Shown: positions 1 through 7,703 of the stretch, in pieces | How positions within the stretch are numbered: the stretch's first letter is position 1 | Layout of the letters: every line of letters begins with the position of its first letter | DNA from: Clostridiales bacterium | GTDB lineage: Bacteria; Bacillota; Clostridia; Lachnospirales; Anaerotignaceae | Reading direction: 5' to 3' | Length of the DNA stretch: 12,392 nucleotides | Assembly: GCA_021202325.1 (NCBI GenBank) | Contig: JAJQDF010000250.1 | Span: forward strand, 1 to 12,392 | Made by a program: the position numbers and the translations under genes | Notes under the pieces: generated by a model | Databases searched by the model: none | What the model was told of the DNA's origin: nothing | The model's input: the letters and a program-made list of their open reading frames with translations, nothing else

Positions 1-36
1 ACCTTAAACCCACTGAAATATTAGTAAGTTATTTGT

Positions 37-71
37 AAAAATAGCCGTGAATAATCTAATATCCACGGCTA
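37..71 (-). terminator. Rho-independent terminator after the ribbon-helix-helix gene
   Basis: Read on the minus strand, a 12-bp stem (TAGCCGTGGATA pairing with TATTCACGGCTA, one G-U pair) closes a 6-nt loop and is followed directly by TTTTT (positions 41-37). It starts 46 nt past the stop codon of the small gene at 118-366 and should end that transcript. On the plus strand the stem is followed by A residues, so it would work in one direction only. Positions 1-36 show nothing else recognisable. Confidence 0.85.
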
Positions 72-117
72 AAAATCATTGTACACGTTTGAATTTAATA
101 TTTGTAAACAAGCTATA

Positions 118-366
118 TCAGCCTTTGTTATCATCAGCTTCTTTATTAGTTTGTTCTAACTGTTCCAATCGCTCCAAGTCAGCCAGTACAAGCTCCCTAA
201 CATATGCATTACAGCTTTTACCGGTTATGTTATATATTCTCTGTTTAGTTCCTTTTGGCAATTGTATATCTAATCTATCAATGTTTGCCATAAACTTTTT
301 TGTTGCCTTACGGCGTGACTCTTTTGCACTATCAGTCAAGCTATCATAATTTACATAATCTGACAT
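118..366 (-). CDS. Small ribbon-helix-helix (Arc/CopG-like) DNA-binding protein
   Basis: This encodes an 82-residue protein. Residues 28-37 (NIDRLDIQLP) look like the DNA-contacting beta strand of a ribbon-helix-helix fold. Helix A follows at about 38-49 (KGTKQRIYNITG) and helix B at about 51-71 (from SCNAYVRELV). The N-terminus is basic and the C-terminal tail is acidic and Gln/Asn-rich. Such proteins bind short operator repeats as dimers and act as repressors, antitoxins or accessory-element regulators; no toxin partner is visible here. ATG is the first possible start because an in-frame TGA lies four codons upstream. GGAG is 13 nt upstream, longer than usual, so translation may be weak. 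The gene is flanked by terminators on both sides, so it is probably its own transcription unit. Its surroundings look AT-richer than the rest of the window. The fold is fairly sure; the target is unknown. Confidence 0.75.
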   Translation of the reverse strand: MSDYVNYDSLTDSAKESRRKATKKFMANIDRLDIQLPKGTKQRIYNITGKSCNAYVRELVLADLERLEQLEQTNKEADDNKG

Positions 367-402
367 ATATATTATTCATCTCCACTCTTTAAATTATACT
401 TT

Positions 403-425
403 AAAAATCGCAAAATTTATTTTGC
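403..425 (-). terminator. Probable weak terminator after ftsY
   Basis: On the minus strand, GCAAAA-TAAA-TTTTGC forms a 6-bp hairpin followed by GA and then TTTTT (407-403). It begins 25 nt past the ftsY stop codon and is the only terminator-like structure seen after the long upstream gene run. The stem has only two G-C pairs, so termination may be incomplete and some transcripts could run into the downstream small gene. Confidence 0.45.
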
Positions 426-440
426 CAATTATACCAATTA
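425..440. promoter_or_regulatory. Direct repeat, possible operator for the small DNA-binding protein
   Basis: Two copies of CCAATTA (425-431 and 434-440) are separated by TA, giving a 9-bp period in the short gap upstream of the ribbon-helix-helix gene. Proteins of that fold often bind short repeats in front of their own gene. A TATAAT-like -10 is present on the minus strand at 398-393, but I found no convincing -35 at the right distance. The region also overlaps the possible ftsY terminator. The operator role is inference. Confidence 0.25.
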
Positions 441-450
441 ATAACATAAT

Positions 451-1890
451 TTAATTATCAAACAGCGCTTTGGAGAACTCCATAGGGTTGAATACCTGGA
501 GGTCGTTCACACCTTCGCCGACTCCGATGTACCTAACCGGTATGTTGAGTTCATTCTTTATGGCGATTACTATTCCTCCCTTAGCTGTACCGTCAAGCTT
601 GGTAAGCACAAGTCCCGTTATATCGGCAACTTCATTGAAAAGCTTGGCCTGCTGTAGGGCATTCTGTCCCGTCGTTGCATCAAGCACAAGGAAAACCTCT
701 GTATTGGCCTCGGGGTATTCACGTCCGATAACCTTGGCTATCTTTTTAAGCTCCTCCATAAGGTTCTTTTTGTTGTGAAGACGGCCTGCTGTGTCGCAAA
801 TAAGCACATCAGTTTTACGGCTCTTGGCCGCATTTACCGCGTCAAAGATAACTGCGGCCGGATCAGAGTTTTCCTCATGGCATATAACATCGGTCTTTGT
901 GCGCTCTCCCCAAACCTTAAGCTGGTCAATGGCCGCCGCCCTGAATGTATCCGCCGCCGCCAAAAGTACAGTTTTTCCCTCAGCTTTATAGTTGGAGGCC
1001 AGTTTGCCTATTGTCGTAGTTTTGCCGACACCGTTTACGCCTATAACAAGTATTACAGCCGGCGGCTTAATCTCGAATGTTTCCTCTGCACCTTCGGAAA
1101 GTATGGCTGTTATCTCGTCCTCCAGCATGCCTTTTATAAGAGAAGGATCTTCGGCATGCTCTTTCTTTACACGTTTTTTGAGGTTCTCGATTATTTTAAG
1201 CGTAGTCTCAACACCAAGATCGGCCATTATAAGGCTTTCCTCCAGCTCGTCAAAAAGGTCGTCGTCTATCTTTGTAAAGCCGCCAAGTACAGAGTCTATT
1301 CCTCCGAAAATGTTATTTTTCGTTTTCTCAAGGCCTTCTTTAAGTCTTGCGAAAAATCCCTTTTTAGGCTCATCGTCTGCTTCGGCCACTTCGCTCTCAG
1401 CTTCTTCTGCCTCTGTTTCATTAGTTTCAACATTCGGTTCTGAGTCTTCCTCAGCTTCAGGCTCAATAATTTCTTCGGCTTCAGATTCTAAATCTTCCTC
1501 GGCTTCAGCCTCTTCCGCTGTCTCGGCTTCCGGTTCGGCAATTTCTTCTGCCTCAGACTCTTCGACTGTTTCGCTCTCATGCTCTGTTTCTTCCAGTTCT
1601 TCGGCCTCTTCAACCGCTCCTTCGCACTCAGGCTCTGTTTCTTCGCCGTTTATGCTCTTTTCAACATCGTCCTTTACTTCGTCCTTTACTTCGTCCTCAA
1701 GCTTTTTGACATTCTCAACGACTTCCGTCACAACCTCTTCGCTCACCTGCTCCTCAGTTTCTTCCTCTATTTCGGAAACGGCATCACGAACTATTTCCTC
1801 GACGGTTTCTTCGTTTTCATTGATATTCTCATTGGTATTTTCATTATTATCTCTGTATTCCTTGCCCTTGAGGAAATCTAAAAATCCCAT
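451..1890 (-). CDS. ftsY: Signal recognition particle receptor FtsY
   Basis: This SRP-family GTPase docks ribosome-SRP complexes at the cytoplasmic membrane so membrane proteins can be co-translationally inserted. The protein has 479 residues. The NG core spans about 176-479: amphipathic membrane-contact helix [16 protein letters not shown] (176-191), P-loop GVNGVGKT (284-291), [11 protein letters not shown] (314-324), DTAGR (366-370), TKLD (430-433) and GVGEGVNDL (456-464). Residues 1-10 ([10 protein letters not shown]) resemble a second amphipathic anchor. Between them lies an unusually long, very acidic Glu-rich stretch (about 25-175) with degenerate repeats. The start is supported by AAGGAG (1903-1898), which overlaps the smc stop codon and sits 7 nt before the ATG. 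Only 11 nt separate the genes, so smc and ftsY are co-transcribed, as in many Firmicutes. All GTPase motifs are intact. Confidence 0.97.
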   Translation of the reverse strand: MGFLDFLKGKEYRDNNENTNENINENEETVEEIVRDAVSEIEEETEEQVSEEVVTEVVENVKKLEDEVKDEVKDDVEKSINGEETEPECEGAVEEAEELEETEHESETVEESEAEEIAEPEAETAEEAEAEEDLESEAEEIIEPEAEEDSEPNVETNETEAEEAESEVAEADDEPKKGFFARLKEGLEKTKNNIFGGIDSVLGGFTKIDDDLFDELEESLIMADLGVETTLKIIENLKKRVKKEHAEDPSLIKGMLEDEITAILSEGAEETFEIKPPAVILVIGVNGVGKTTTIGKLASNYKAEGKTVLLAAADTFRAAAIDQLKVWGERTKTDVICHEENSDPAAVIFDAVNAAKSRKTDVLICDTAGRLHNKKNLMEELKKIAKVIGREYPEANTEVFLVLDATTGQNALQQAKLFNEVADITGLVLTKLDGTAKGGIVIAIKNELNIPVRYIGVGEGVNDLQVFNPMEFSKALFDN

Positions 1891-1901
1891 ATTTCCACTC
1901 C

Positions 1902-4900
1902 TTACCGGCCAACGGCCTCATCAAATTTAACCGACACAATTTTTGAAATACCCTGCTCCTGCATGGTGACTCCGTAGAGCACATCGGCGGCCTCCATTGT
2001 TCCCTTCCTGTGGGTAATGACAATGAACTGCGTATCCTCGGAGAAACGCTTTAAATAATCTCCGAACCGTTGTACATTGGCATCATCCAGCGCCGCCTCA
2101 ATCTCATCAAGTATGCAGAACGGCGACGGCTTCATCTTGAGTATTGAAAACAGTATTGCAATGGCGGTCAGTGCCCTTTCTCCGCCGGACAGCAATGTCA
2201 TGTTCTGCAGATTTTTTCCCGGCGGCTGTGCAATTATCTCTATTCCGCTTTCAAGCACATCATCCTCGTCCGACAGCTTAAGATATGCCCTTCCGCCGCC
2301 GAACATCTCTCTGAATACCTCGTTGAAGTTTTCGGATATAATCTCCAGCTTTTCTCTGAACTGCTTTTCCATAAGCCCCGAAAGGTCATGTATTATTCCC
2401 TTGAGCTTTTCTTCGGCATCAATTATGTCGTTTTTCTGCTTGGTCAGGAACTCATAGCGTTCCTTTGTTTCCTTATATTCGTCAACCGCATGAACGTTTA
2501 CGGCACCCAGAGACTTTATCTCTGATTTCAGCTCTCTGGCTCTCTTGGAAATTTCAGATACGGGCTCATCGCTCAGCTGTATTTTTACGGCTTCGGGATA
2601 TGTAATCTCATAGCTCTCCCACATGTCGTCGTTGAGGTGTTTTCTCTCCTCCGACAGCTTTTCTGCCTTAGCCTCAAGACGTACAAGCTCGTTTTTATAC
2701 TTAAGTATTGTATCACGGCAAGTATTCAGCTTTTCTTCCTGTGCCGAAAGCCTGTCGTTTTCCTTTCTTCTGTCTTCGCTGACCTTTTCAAGCTCCTGCT
2801 CTTTTTCTTTCTTGCGTTTGCGGCTGCTTACCGTATTTTCTGCGGCCTTATCGGCAAGAGCCTGCTTTTCTTCTTTTTGGACAGCGTTGGCCTCTATTTC
2901 AGCTGAAATGCTTTCTATCTTTTCAGCAAGGGAAGCCTTTTCGGCATTTAGCCTTTCCATATTGTCGGCGGCCGCCTGCCTTCTCTCTGATGCAGAAGAA
3001 ATGTCGACTTTCAACGCTGTTATTTCTTCAGCCGCTATATCTCTGCCGCTCTTTCCGCTTTCGGAATTTTCCTTATACTCATTGAGCATATTTTGAAGCT
3101 CTGATATTTCGTTTTCGGTTGATAAAAGCTCTTCCTTAGCTTTCTGCCTTTCTTCCTCCGCCGCTGAACTCTGTTCTTCAAGCCGGCTTTCCTCGGTCTC
3201 TATGGCCTTGAGCTTTTCGTCATATTCCTCTGTTTCCTTCTTTATTCTCTCAAGCTCCTGGTTAGCCGTTATATAATCAATGTCGGCTTCCTTGGCTTCT
3301 TCCTTTTTATCCTCAATCTCTTCGTCGTATTCTTCGGCCTTAGACAAGTTTTTGTCCTTTTCGGCAGTAAGTCCTTCGCAGGCGGCTTTAAGACTTTCGG
3401 TCTCAGTCTTAAGGCTGTCCATTTCCCGCTTTCTTCCGAAAACGCCGCCGTCTCGCCTTCCGGTACTTCCGCCTGTGATTGCGCCGCCCGGCATAAACAG
3501 CTCGCCATCAAGGGTAACAAGACGATAGCCCTGTTTATATTTTCTTGCAAAGGCAATGGCATTCTCCATAGTATCAATGACGACTATTCTGCCTAGAAGG
3601 CTTTCGGCAATGCCTGCGTATTCCTTATCATACTTAACAATGTCGCTGGCCGCCGCAATAACGCCCTTCTCACCAAGAATCACAGATTTTTCGGCACCGA
3701 GAGTTCTTCCCTTTACGGTGGCCATGGGCAGGAAAGTTGCCCTGCCGAGCTGATTTTTCTTGAGATAGTTTACCGCAGTCTTGGCATCGCTTTCCTTCTC
3801 GACAACAATGCTCTGCAGTGTGCCGCCAAGGGCAGTCTCTATAGCCGTTTCATATTTTTCATCGGTCTTAAGAAGCTGAGCAACCGCCCCTCTTACGCCT
3901 TTGAAATCGGGGTTTTCGCCGTCCCTCAGGCGAAGTATCGCCTTGACCGACTTATAATATCCGTCATGCTCCTTCTCCATATCGGTAAGTACTCTGAGCT
4001 TGGATTCCTTTTCGGCAAGCTTTTGAGTTTTCTCGCTCAGTCCCTCGTCAATGATGGAAACTATTTTCATGACAGCCGCTTTTCGGCTTTCCAGTCTGGC
4101 AATCTCACTCTTTATGTCCTCTGCGTTTTCGGCACTGCTCTCCGCTCTAAGCTCTGCCGATTTTGCCTGTATTCTTTTGTCCTTCAGGCGGTTTTGCGTA
4201 TCGGCTCTATCCTGCAAAAGCTGTTTTTTTCTGGCCTGATACTGTTCCAGTACGGCTTCTGTTCTTTCGATTGTACTTTTTATATTGGCAGTCCTCTTGA
4301 TTTTCTCAATCATTTCGGACTTGTAATCTTCTATTTTTTCTTCACGCTCGGTCTGCTTTTCAAGCAATATACTTAAGGCTTTTTCCTTTTCCCCAAGGAG
4401 CGCTTTCATACTCTCTATGTCCTCATCGGCTTTTTTGAGCACTTCGGTCAAATCAGATATAGCTTTAGCATTTTCTTCGGCTTTGCTCTTTGTTTCCTCT
4501 CCTTCGCCCTTCAGCCTTTCTGATGAAGCATCGATATTTCGTATCTGCTCGGCAGTCAGGCGGCAAATACCGTCGTTTTTCTCTATTTCACCGCTCAAAT
4601 CGGCAATATCACGGTTAATCTGCTCTATTCTAACGGACATTCCCTGAGAGTTTGCCTTTATGCTTTCAGCCTCGGCCTTCAATTTTTCCAACTTTTCCTC
4701 GTTGTCGGCTATATCAATGTTGGAGTTCTCAATAAGGCCTGTGACCTCTCCAATGCTTTTCTCCAGCTTCTCACCGTTTATTTTGAAAAGCATTATGTCA
4801 GCCTCTTTTATTCTGCCGTAAAGCTCCAGATATTTTTTGGCTTTTTCGGCCTGTTTTTCGAGAGGCTCTATTTTTGATTCTATCTCGCTTATTATATCCG

Positions 4901-5474
4901 TTATTCTGACCAAGTTCTGCTGTTCCTTTTCCAGCTTTGCCTCGGCTTCGTTTCTTCTGTTTTTATATTTCACGATACCGGCGGCTTCCTCGAAAAGCTG
5001 CCGTCTGTCCCCGCTCTTGTTGCTCAATATCTCATCAATTTTGCCCTGTCCGATTATGCTGTATCCGTCACGGCCTATGCCGGTATCCATAAACAACTCA
5101 TATATGTCCTTGAGGCGGCATTCCGTACCGTTTATTAAATATCCGCTTTCGCCGGAACGATAAACACGTCTTGTTATTTTTATCTCGGAATATTCCACAG
5201 GTATTTTCTTATCTGTGTTGTCAATCGTCATGGAAACCTCGGCAAAACCAACCGGTTTCCTTGCGGCAGTTCCGGCAAATATGACATCCTCCATCTTGCC
5301 GCCCCTGAGGCTCTTCGGCTTCTGCTCGCCAAGCACCCATCGAACCGCATCGGAAATGTTGCTCTTGCCGCTTCCGTTTGGACCTACAACAGCAGTTATA
5401 CCCTTATTAAATTCAAGCTTTACCTTTTCGGGAAAGGATTTAAAGCCCTGTAAGTCCAGTTCCTTTAAATACAT
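1902..5474 (-). CDS. smc: Chromosome segregation protein SMC
   Basis: This encodes the ATPase core of the bacterial condensin (SMC-ScpA-ScpB), which compacts and separates sister chromosomes. At 1190 residues it matches the family length. The N-terminal head carries Walker A GPNGSGKSN (31-39) and RGGKMEDVIFAG. Two long charged coiled coils flank a hinge at about 525-670, which runs from GVRGAVAQLL to GGAITGGS. The C-terminal head has the signature LLSGGERALTAIAIL (about 1090), Walker B CILDEIEAALDDAN (about 1116) and the ITHRKGTMEAAD switch region. All ATPase motifs look functional. GAGG sits 9 nt upstream of the ATG, and the pyrC stop lies 14 nt upstream. Its usual upstream neighbour rnc (RNase III) is absent; a pyrC homologue is there instead. 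ftsY follows at once. Confidence 0.97.
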   Translation of the reverse strand: MYLKELDLQGFKSFPEKVKLEFNKGITAVVGPNGSGKSNISDAVRWVLGEQKPKSLRGGKMEDVIFAGTAARKPVGFAEVSMTIDNTDKKIPVEYSEIKITRRVYRSGESGYLINGTECRLKDIYELFMDTGIGRDGYSIIGQGKIDEILSNKSGDRRQLFEEAAGIVKYKNRRNEAEAKLEKEQQNLVRITDIISEIESKIEPLEKQAEKAKKYLELYGRIKEADIMLFKINGEKLEKSIGEVTGLIENSNIDIADNEEKLEKLKAEAESIKANSQGMSVRIEQINRDIADLSGEIEKNDGICRLTAEQIRNIDASSERLKGEGEETKSKAEENAKAISDLTEVLKKADEDIESMKALLGEKEKALSILLEKQTEREEKIEDYKSEMIEKIKRTANIKSTIERTEAVLEQYQARKKQLLQDRADTQNRLKDKRIQAKSAELRAESSAENAEDIKSEIARLESRKAAVMKIVSIIDEGLSEKTQKLAEKESKLRVLTDMEKEHDGYYKSVKAILRLRDGENPDFKGVRGAVAQLLKTDEKYETAIETALGGTLQSIVVEKESDAKTAVNYLKKNQLGRATFLPMATVKGRTLGAEKSVILGEKGVIAAASDIVKYDKEYAGIAESLLGRIVVIDTMENAIAFARKYKQGYRLVTLDGELFMPGGAITGGSTGRRDGGVFGRKREMDSLKTETESLKAACEGLTAEKDKNLSKAEEYDEEIEDKKEEAKEADIDYITANQELERIKKETEEYDEKLKAIETEESRLEEQSSAAEEERQKAKEELLSTENEISELQNMLNEYKENSESGKSGRDIAAEEITALKVDISSASERRQAAADNMERLNAEKASLAEKIESISAEIEANAVQKEEKQALADKAAENTVSSRKRKKEKEQELEKVSEDRRKENDRLSAQEEKLNTCRDTILKYKNELVRLEAKAEKLSEERKHLNDDMWESYEITYPEAVKIQLSDEPVSEISKRARELKSEIKSLGAVNVHAVDEYKETKERYEFLTKQKNDIIDAEEKLKGIIHDLSGLMEKQFREKLEIISENFNEVFREMFGGGRAYLKLSDEDDVLESGIEIIAQPPGKNLQNMTLLSGGERALTAIAILFSILKMKPSPFCILDEIEAALDDANVQRFGDYLKRFSEDTQFIVITHRKGTMEAADVLYGVTMQEQGISKIVSVKFDEAVGR

Positions 5475-5488
5475 AGGTTAGCACCTCA

Positions 5489-6760
5489 TTAAAATACTGA
5501 TTTTCCTCCGACGATACAGTGAGTTGTCACACCGCTGACCGTCAATCCCTTTGCCGGCGTAAATTTGGCCTTGGAATAAAACTTCGAAGGCTCAATTGTA
5601 TACTCTTTTTCCAAATCTATTATAGTTATATCGGCATCGCATCCGGCCTTTATTTCCCCCTTTGAACCAAACCGCAGTATTTCGGCAGGATTTTTCGACA
5701 TTTTTTCAACCAATTGCTCCAAAGTAATTGCACCTGAACGCACCAGTGCTGTGTAGCTCAATGCAAAGGCTGTCTCAAAGGAAGAAATGCCGTATGCAGC
5801 CGTGTCAAATTCTCTCTGCTTATGTTCTATTCTTACCGGCATATGTCCCGAAGCGATAACATCTATCGTTCCGTCAGCTATTCCCTCTATTATTGCCTCC
5901 GTGTCTTCCTTTGTTCTGAGCGGCGGAATGACCTTGGCATAGGTATTGTACTGCATGGCCGCATCCTCTGTCAGAGTGAAGTAATGGGGACATGTTTCGC
6001 AAGTGACATTTACTCCCCTTTTCTTTGCCTGTCTTATCTGCTCAACGGCGCCCTTTGTGCTTATATGGGCAATATGGAGCCTTGCGCCCGTGTTTTCCGC
6101 AAGCACAATGTTTCTGGCAACAATGACGTCCTCAGCTTCCCTGGGCATACCTTCAAGGCCAAGCAGAGTTGAAACTCTGCCTTCGTTTATAACGCCTACT
6201 CCTGAAAGCGCAGTATCTTCGCAGTGGGTTATAACCGGAGCATCAAACATTTTGGAATATATAAAAATATTTCTCATAAGGCTTGCGTTTTCAACTGTTA
6301 AATCTCCATCGGCAATGCCCACCGCACCGGCACGCATCATTTCGCCTATCTCGGAAAGCCTCTCTCCCTTACAGCCGATTGTCATACTGCCGTAGGGATA
6401 TATATTGACATGGGAATACTCCCTGCTTTTAGTGATTATATATTCGACAACGGTCTTGTTGTCCACAACAGGATCTGTGTCTGGATTGCATACGATTGTT
6501 GTAAATCCTCCTCTTGCCGCACTCATGGAGGCCGTTTCTATGTCCTCCACGCTCTCATGTCCCGGATCGCATATTGTACAATGCATATCTATAAGTCCGG
6601 GAAATACATACGTTCCGCTTGCATCTATTATTTCGGCATCATCGCATTTAAGCGAATATCCGACCTCGGATATTTTTCCGTCTTCTATCAGTACATCGGC
6701 CGGTTTATTTATGTCTATGCCTTCGGCCATAACGAATCCGTTTTTAATCAAACGCTTCAT
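5489..6760 (-). CDS. pyrC: Dihydroorotase homologue (PyrC-like) lacking key active-site residues
   Basis: The 423-residue protein has the class I dihydroorotase (amidohydrolase) layout from end to end. In this family the enzyme closes carbamoyl-aspartate to dihydroorotate in pyrimidine synthesis. Recognisable blocks are PGLIDMH (54-60), HCED (179-182), HIAHIST (229-235), PPLRTKED (279-286) and the C-terminal SKAKFTPAKG (396-405). Family-critical residues are changed: the metal motif HxH reads HCT (60-62), the substrate Arg is Cys64, the MPNTNP loop reads NPDTDP (92-97), NPPLR reads IPPLR (278-282) and TDHAPH reads SGHMPV (304-309), losing the catalytic Asp and last His. His60, His179 and His232 remain. 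I infer a catalytically dead or repurposed protein rather than a working dihydroorotase. It overlaps pyrB by 17 nt, and its AGGAGG (6774-6769, 8 nt before ATG) lies inside pyrB, so translation is probably coupled. The frame is intact. Region 256-266 (CPHYFTLTE) also resembles allantoinase/hydantoinase, so another cyclic-amide role is possible. Confidence 0.85.
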   Translation of the reverse strand: MKRLIKNGFVMAEGIDINKPADVLIEDGKISEVGYSLKCDDAEIIDASGTYVFPGLIDMHCTICDPGHESVEDIETASMSAARGGFTTIVCNPDTDPVVDNKTVVEYIITKSREYSHVNIYPYGSMTIGCKGERLSEIGEMMRAGAVGIADGDLTVENASLMRNIFIYSKMFDAPVITHCEDTALSGVGVINEGRVSTLLGLEGMPREAEDVIVARNIVLAENTGARLHIAHISTKGAVEQIRQAKKRGVNVTCETCPHYFTLTEDAAMQYNTYAKVIPPLRTKEDTEAIIEGIADGTIDVIASGHMPVRIEHKQREFDTAAYGISSFETAFALSYTALVRSGAITLEQLVEKMSKNPAEILRFGSKGEIKAGCDADITIIDLEKEYTIEPSKFYSKAKFTPAKGLTVSGVTTHCIVGGKSVF

Positions 6761-7685
6761 GCAGTCCGCCTCCTATCTGAGAAAGTATGTAAAGCATAGC
6801 CATTCTTACGGCAACGCTGTTTCCTATCTGGTCATTTACTATACACTGGGGACTGTTAATAACGCTTGTGGCAATTTCAACACCCCTCTGAATCTGTCCC
6901 GGGTGCATTACTATGGCATCGTCCTTGGCATATTTCATAAGGTTCTCGTCCACAAGGAACATACTTCTGTATTCATCCAACGACGGTATTTTGTACACAC
7001 AATTTTCAGAGGCGGCAATTCTAGTTGAAAGTATAACATCGGCCTGATCCACAGCCTCTCTGGGATCAAAGCATACCTTTACTCCAAAGCTTTCCAACTC
7101 GGATGGTATAAGGGTGGAAGGGCCTGTGACACGAACCTCGGCTCCCAGCTTAAGCAGTCCCCATATGTTGCTTTTGGCCACACGGCTGTGGGTAATGTCT
7201 CCGATAATAGCTACCCTTAAGTCTTCAAAGCCGCCCTTTCTCTCCTTTATTGTCATAAGATCCAGCAGGGACTGTCCCGGATTTTCGTTGTGTCCGTCTC
7301 CGGCATTGATTACGGAAGCCTCCACGCAGTCGGCAAGTATTCTCGCCGCTCCCGACATTGGGTGCCTGAGTATTATAAAGTCAGCTCCCATCTGGTCTAT
7401 GAGCTGTCCAACATCCTGGAGTCTTTCCTTCTTCTCACTGGCAGCAGTTGCGTCCATGTCAATGACATTGGCGCTCAAATGCTGAGCCGCCAGCTCATAG
7501 GCAAGCTTTGCCCTTGTGCTGTAATCATAGAAAAGCATTATGACCGACTTTCCCTGTAAATGCGGAACCTTTTTATTTTTCTGATTTATTACAAACTTCA
7601 TGGTTTCCGCCGTTTTCAATATATAGTTCAATTCTTCTGCGGTCAAATCTCTTATGCCAAGAAAATCCTTTCTGTTCAAAAACAT
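6744..7685 (-). CDS. pyrB: Aspartate carbamoyltransferase homologue (PyrB-like) lacking key catalytic residues
   Basis: The 313-residue protein has the fold and length of the ATCase catalytic chain, which makes carbamoyl-aspartate from carbamoyl phosphate and aspartate. Clear landmarks are YSTR (55-58), ILRHPMSGAAR (105-115), INAGDG (126-131), QSLLDLMTI (138-146), GDITHSRVAKSN (162-173), MHP (260-262) and RGVEI (267-271). Compared with the E. coli numbering I remember, Arg54, Lys84, Arg105, Gln137, Arg167 and Arg229 are kept (here R58, K85, R107, Q138, R168, R222). Thr55 becomes A59, Ser80 becomes Ala (81 or 82), His134 becomes N135, Gln231 becomes A224 and Pro268 becomes Q264. Ligand-holding arginines thus remain while residues that polarise carbamoyl phosphate are gone, suggesting a pseudoenzyme or altered specificity. 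GGAGGA lies 6 nt before the ATG. The 18-nt gap after rluD leaves no room for a PyrR attenuator. No pyrI regulatory-chain gene is in the window. Confidence 0.85.
   Translation of the reverse strand: MFLNRKDFLGIRDLTAEELNYILKTAETMKFVINQKNKKVPHLQGKSVIMLFYDYSTRAKLAYELAAQHLSANVIDMDATAASEKKERLQDVGQLIDQMGADFIILRHPMSGAARILADCVEASVINAGDGHNENPGQSLLDLMTIKERKGGFEDLRVAIIGDITHSRVAKSNIWGLLKLGAEVRVTGPSTLIPSELESFGVKVCFDPREAVDQADVILSTRIAASENCVYKIPSLDEYRSMFLVDENLMKYAKDDAIVMHPGQIQRGVEIATSVINSPQCIVNDQIGNSVAVRMAMLYILSQIGGGLHEAFD
6769..6774 (-). promoter_or_regulatory. pyrC ribosome-binding site inside pyrB
   Basis: A perfect AGGAGG lies 8 nt before the pyrC ATG and within the last codons of pyrB. Together with the 17-nt overlap this implies coupled translation of the two proteins, which fits products made in matched amounts. 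Confidence 0.75.
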
Positions 7686-7703
7686 GATGTCTCCTCCAAA
7701 ATG

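Noticed and set aside
1430..1800. Repeats in ftsY considered as a CRISPR or other array
   Set aside because: The units are short, degenerate, in frame and without unique spacers; they encode acidic protein repeats.
992..1930. 312-codon plus-strand open frame opposite ftsY, rich in Ser
   Set aside because: It is the complement of the Glu-rich ftsY repeat region; Ser-rich low complexity on the opposite strand is the expected shadow, with no family resemblance.
3269..3577. 102-codon minus-strand frame inside smc
   Set aside because: It is an alternate frame of the smc hinge/coiled-coil region; smc itself is uninterrupted here, so there is no frameshift.
6405..7028. 207-codon plus-strand frame opposite pyrC/pyrB
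   Set aside because: It lies antisense to two overlapping genes with clear homology, has no ribosome-binding site and resembles no family.
5489..7685. Idea that pyrB or pyrC are decayed pseudogenes
   Set aside because: Both frames are full length with good ribosome-binding sites and conserved non-catalytic blocks, so a retained pseudoenzyme pair fits better than decay.
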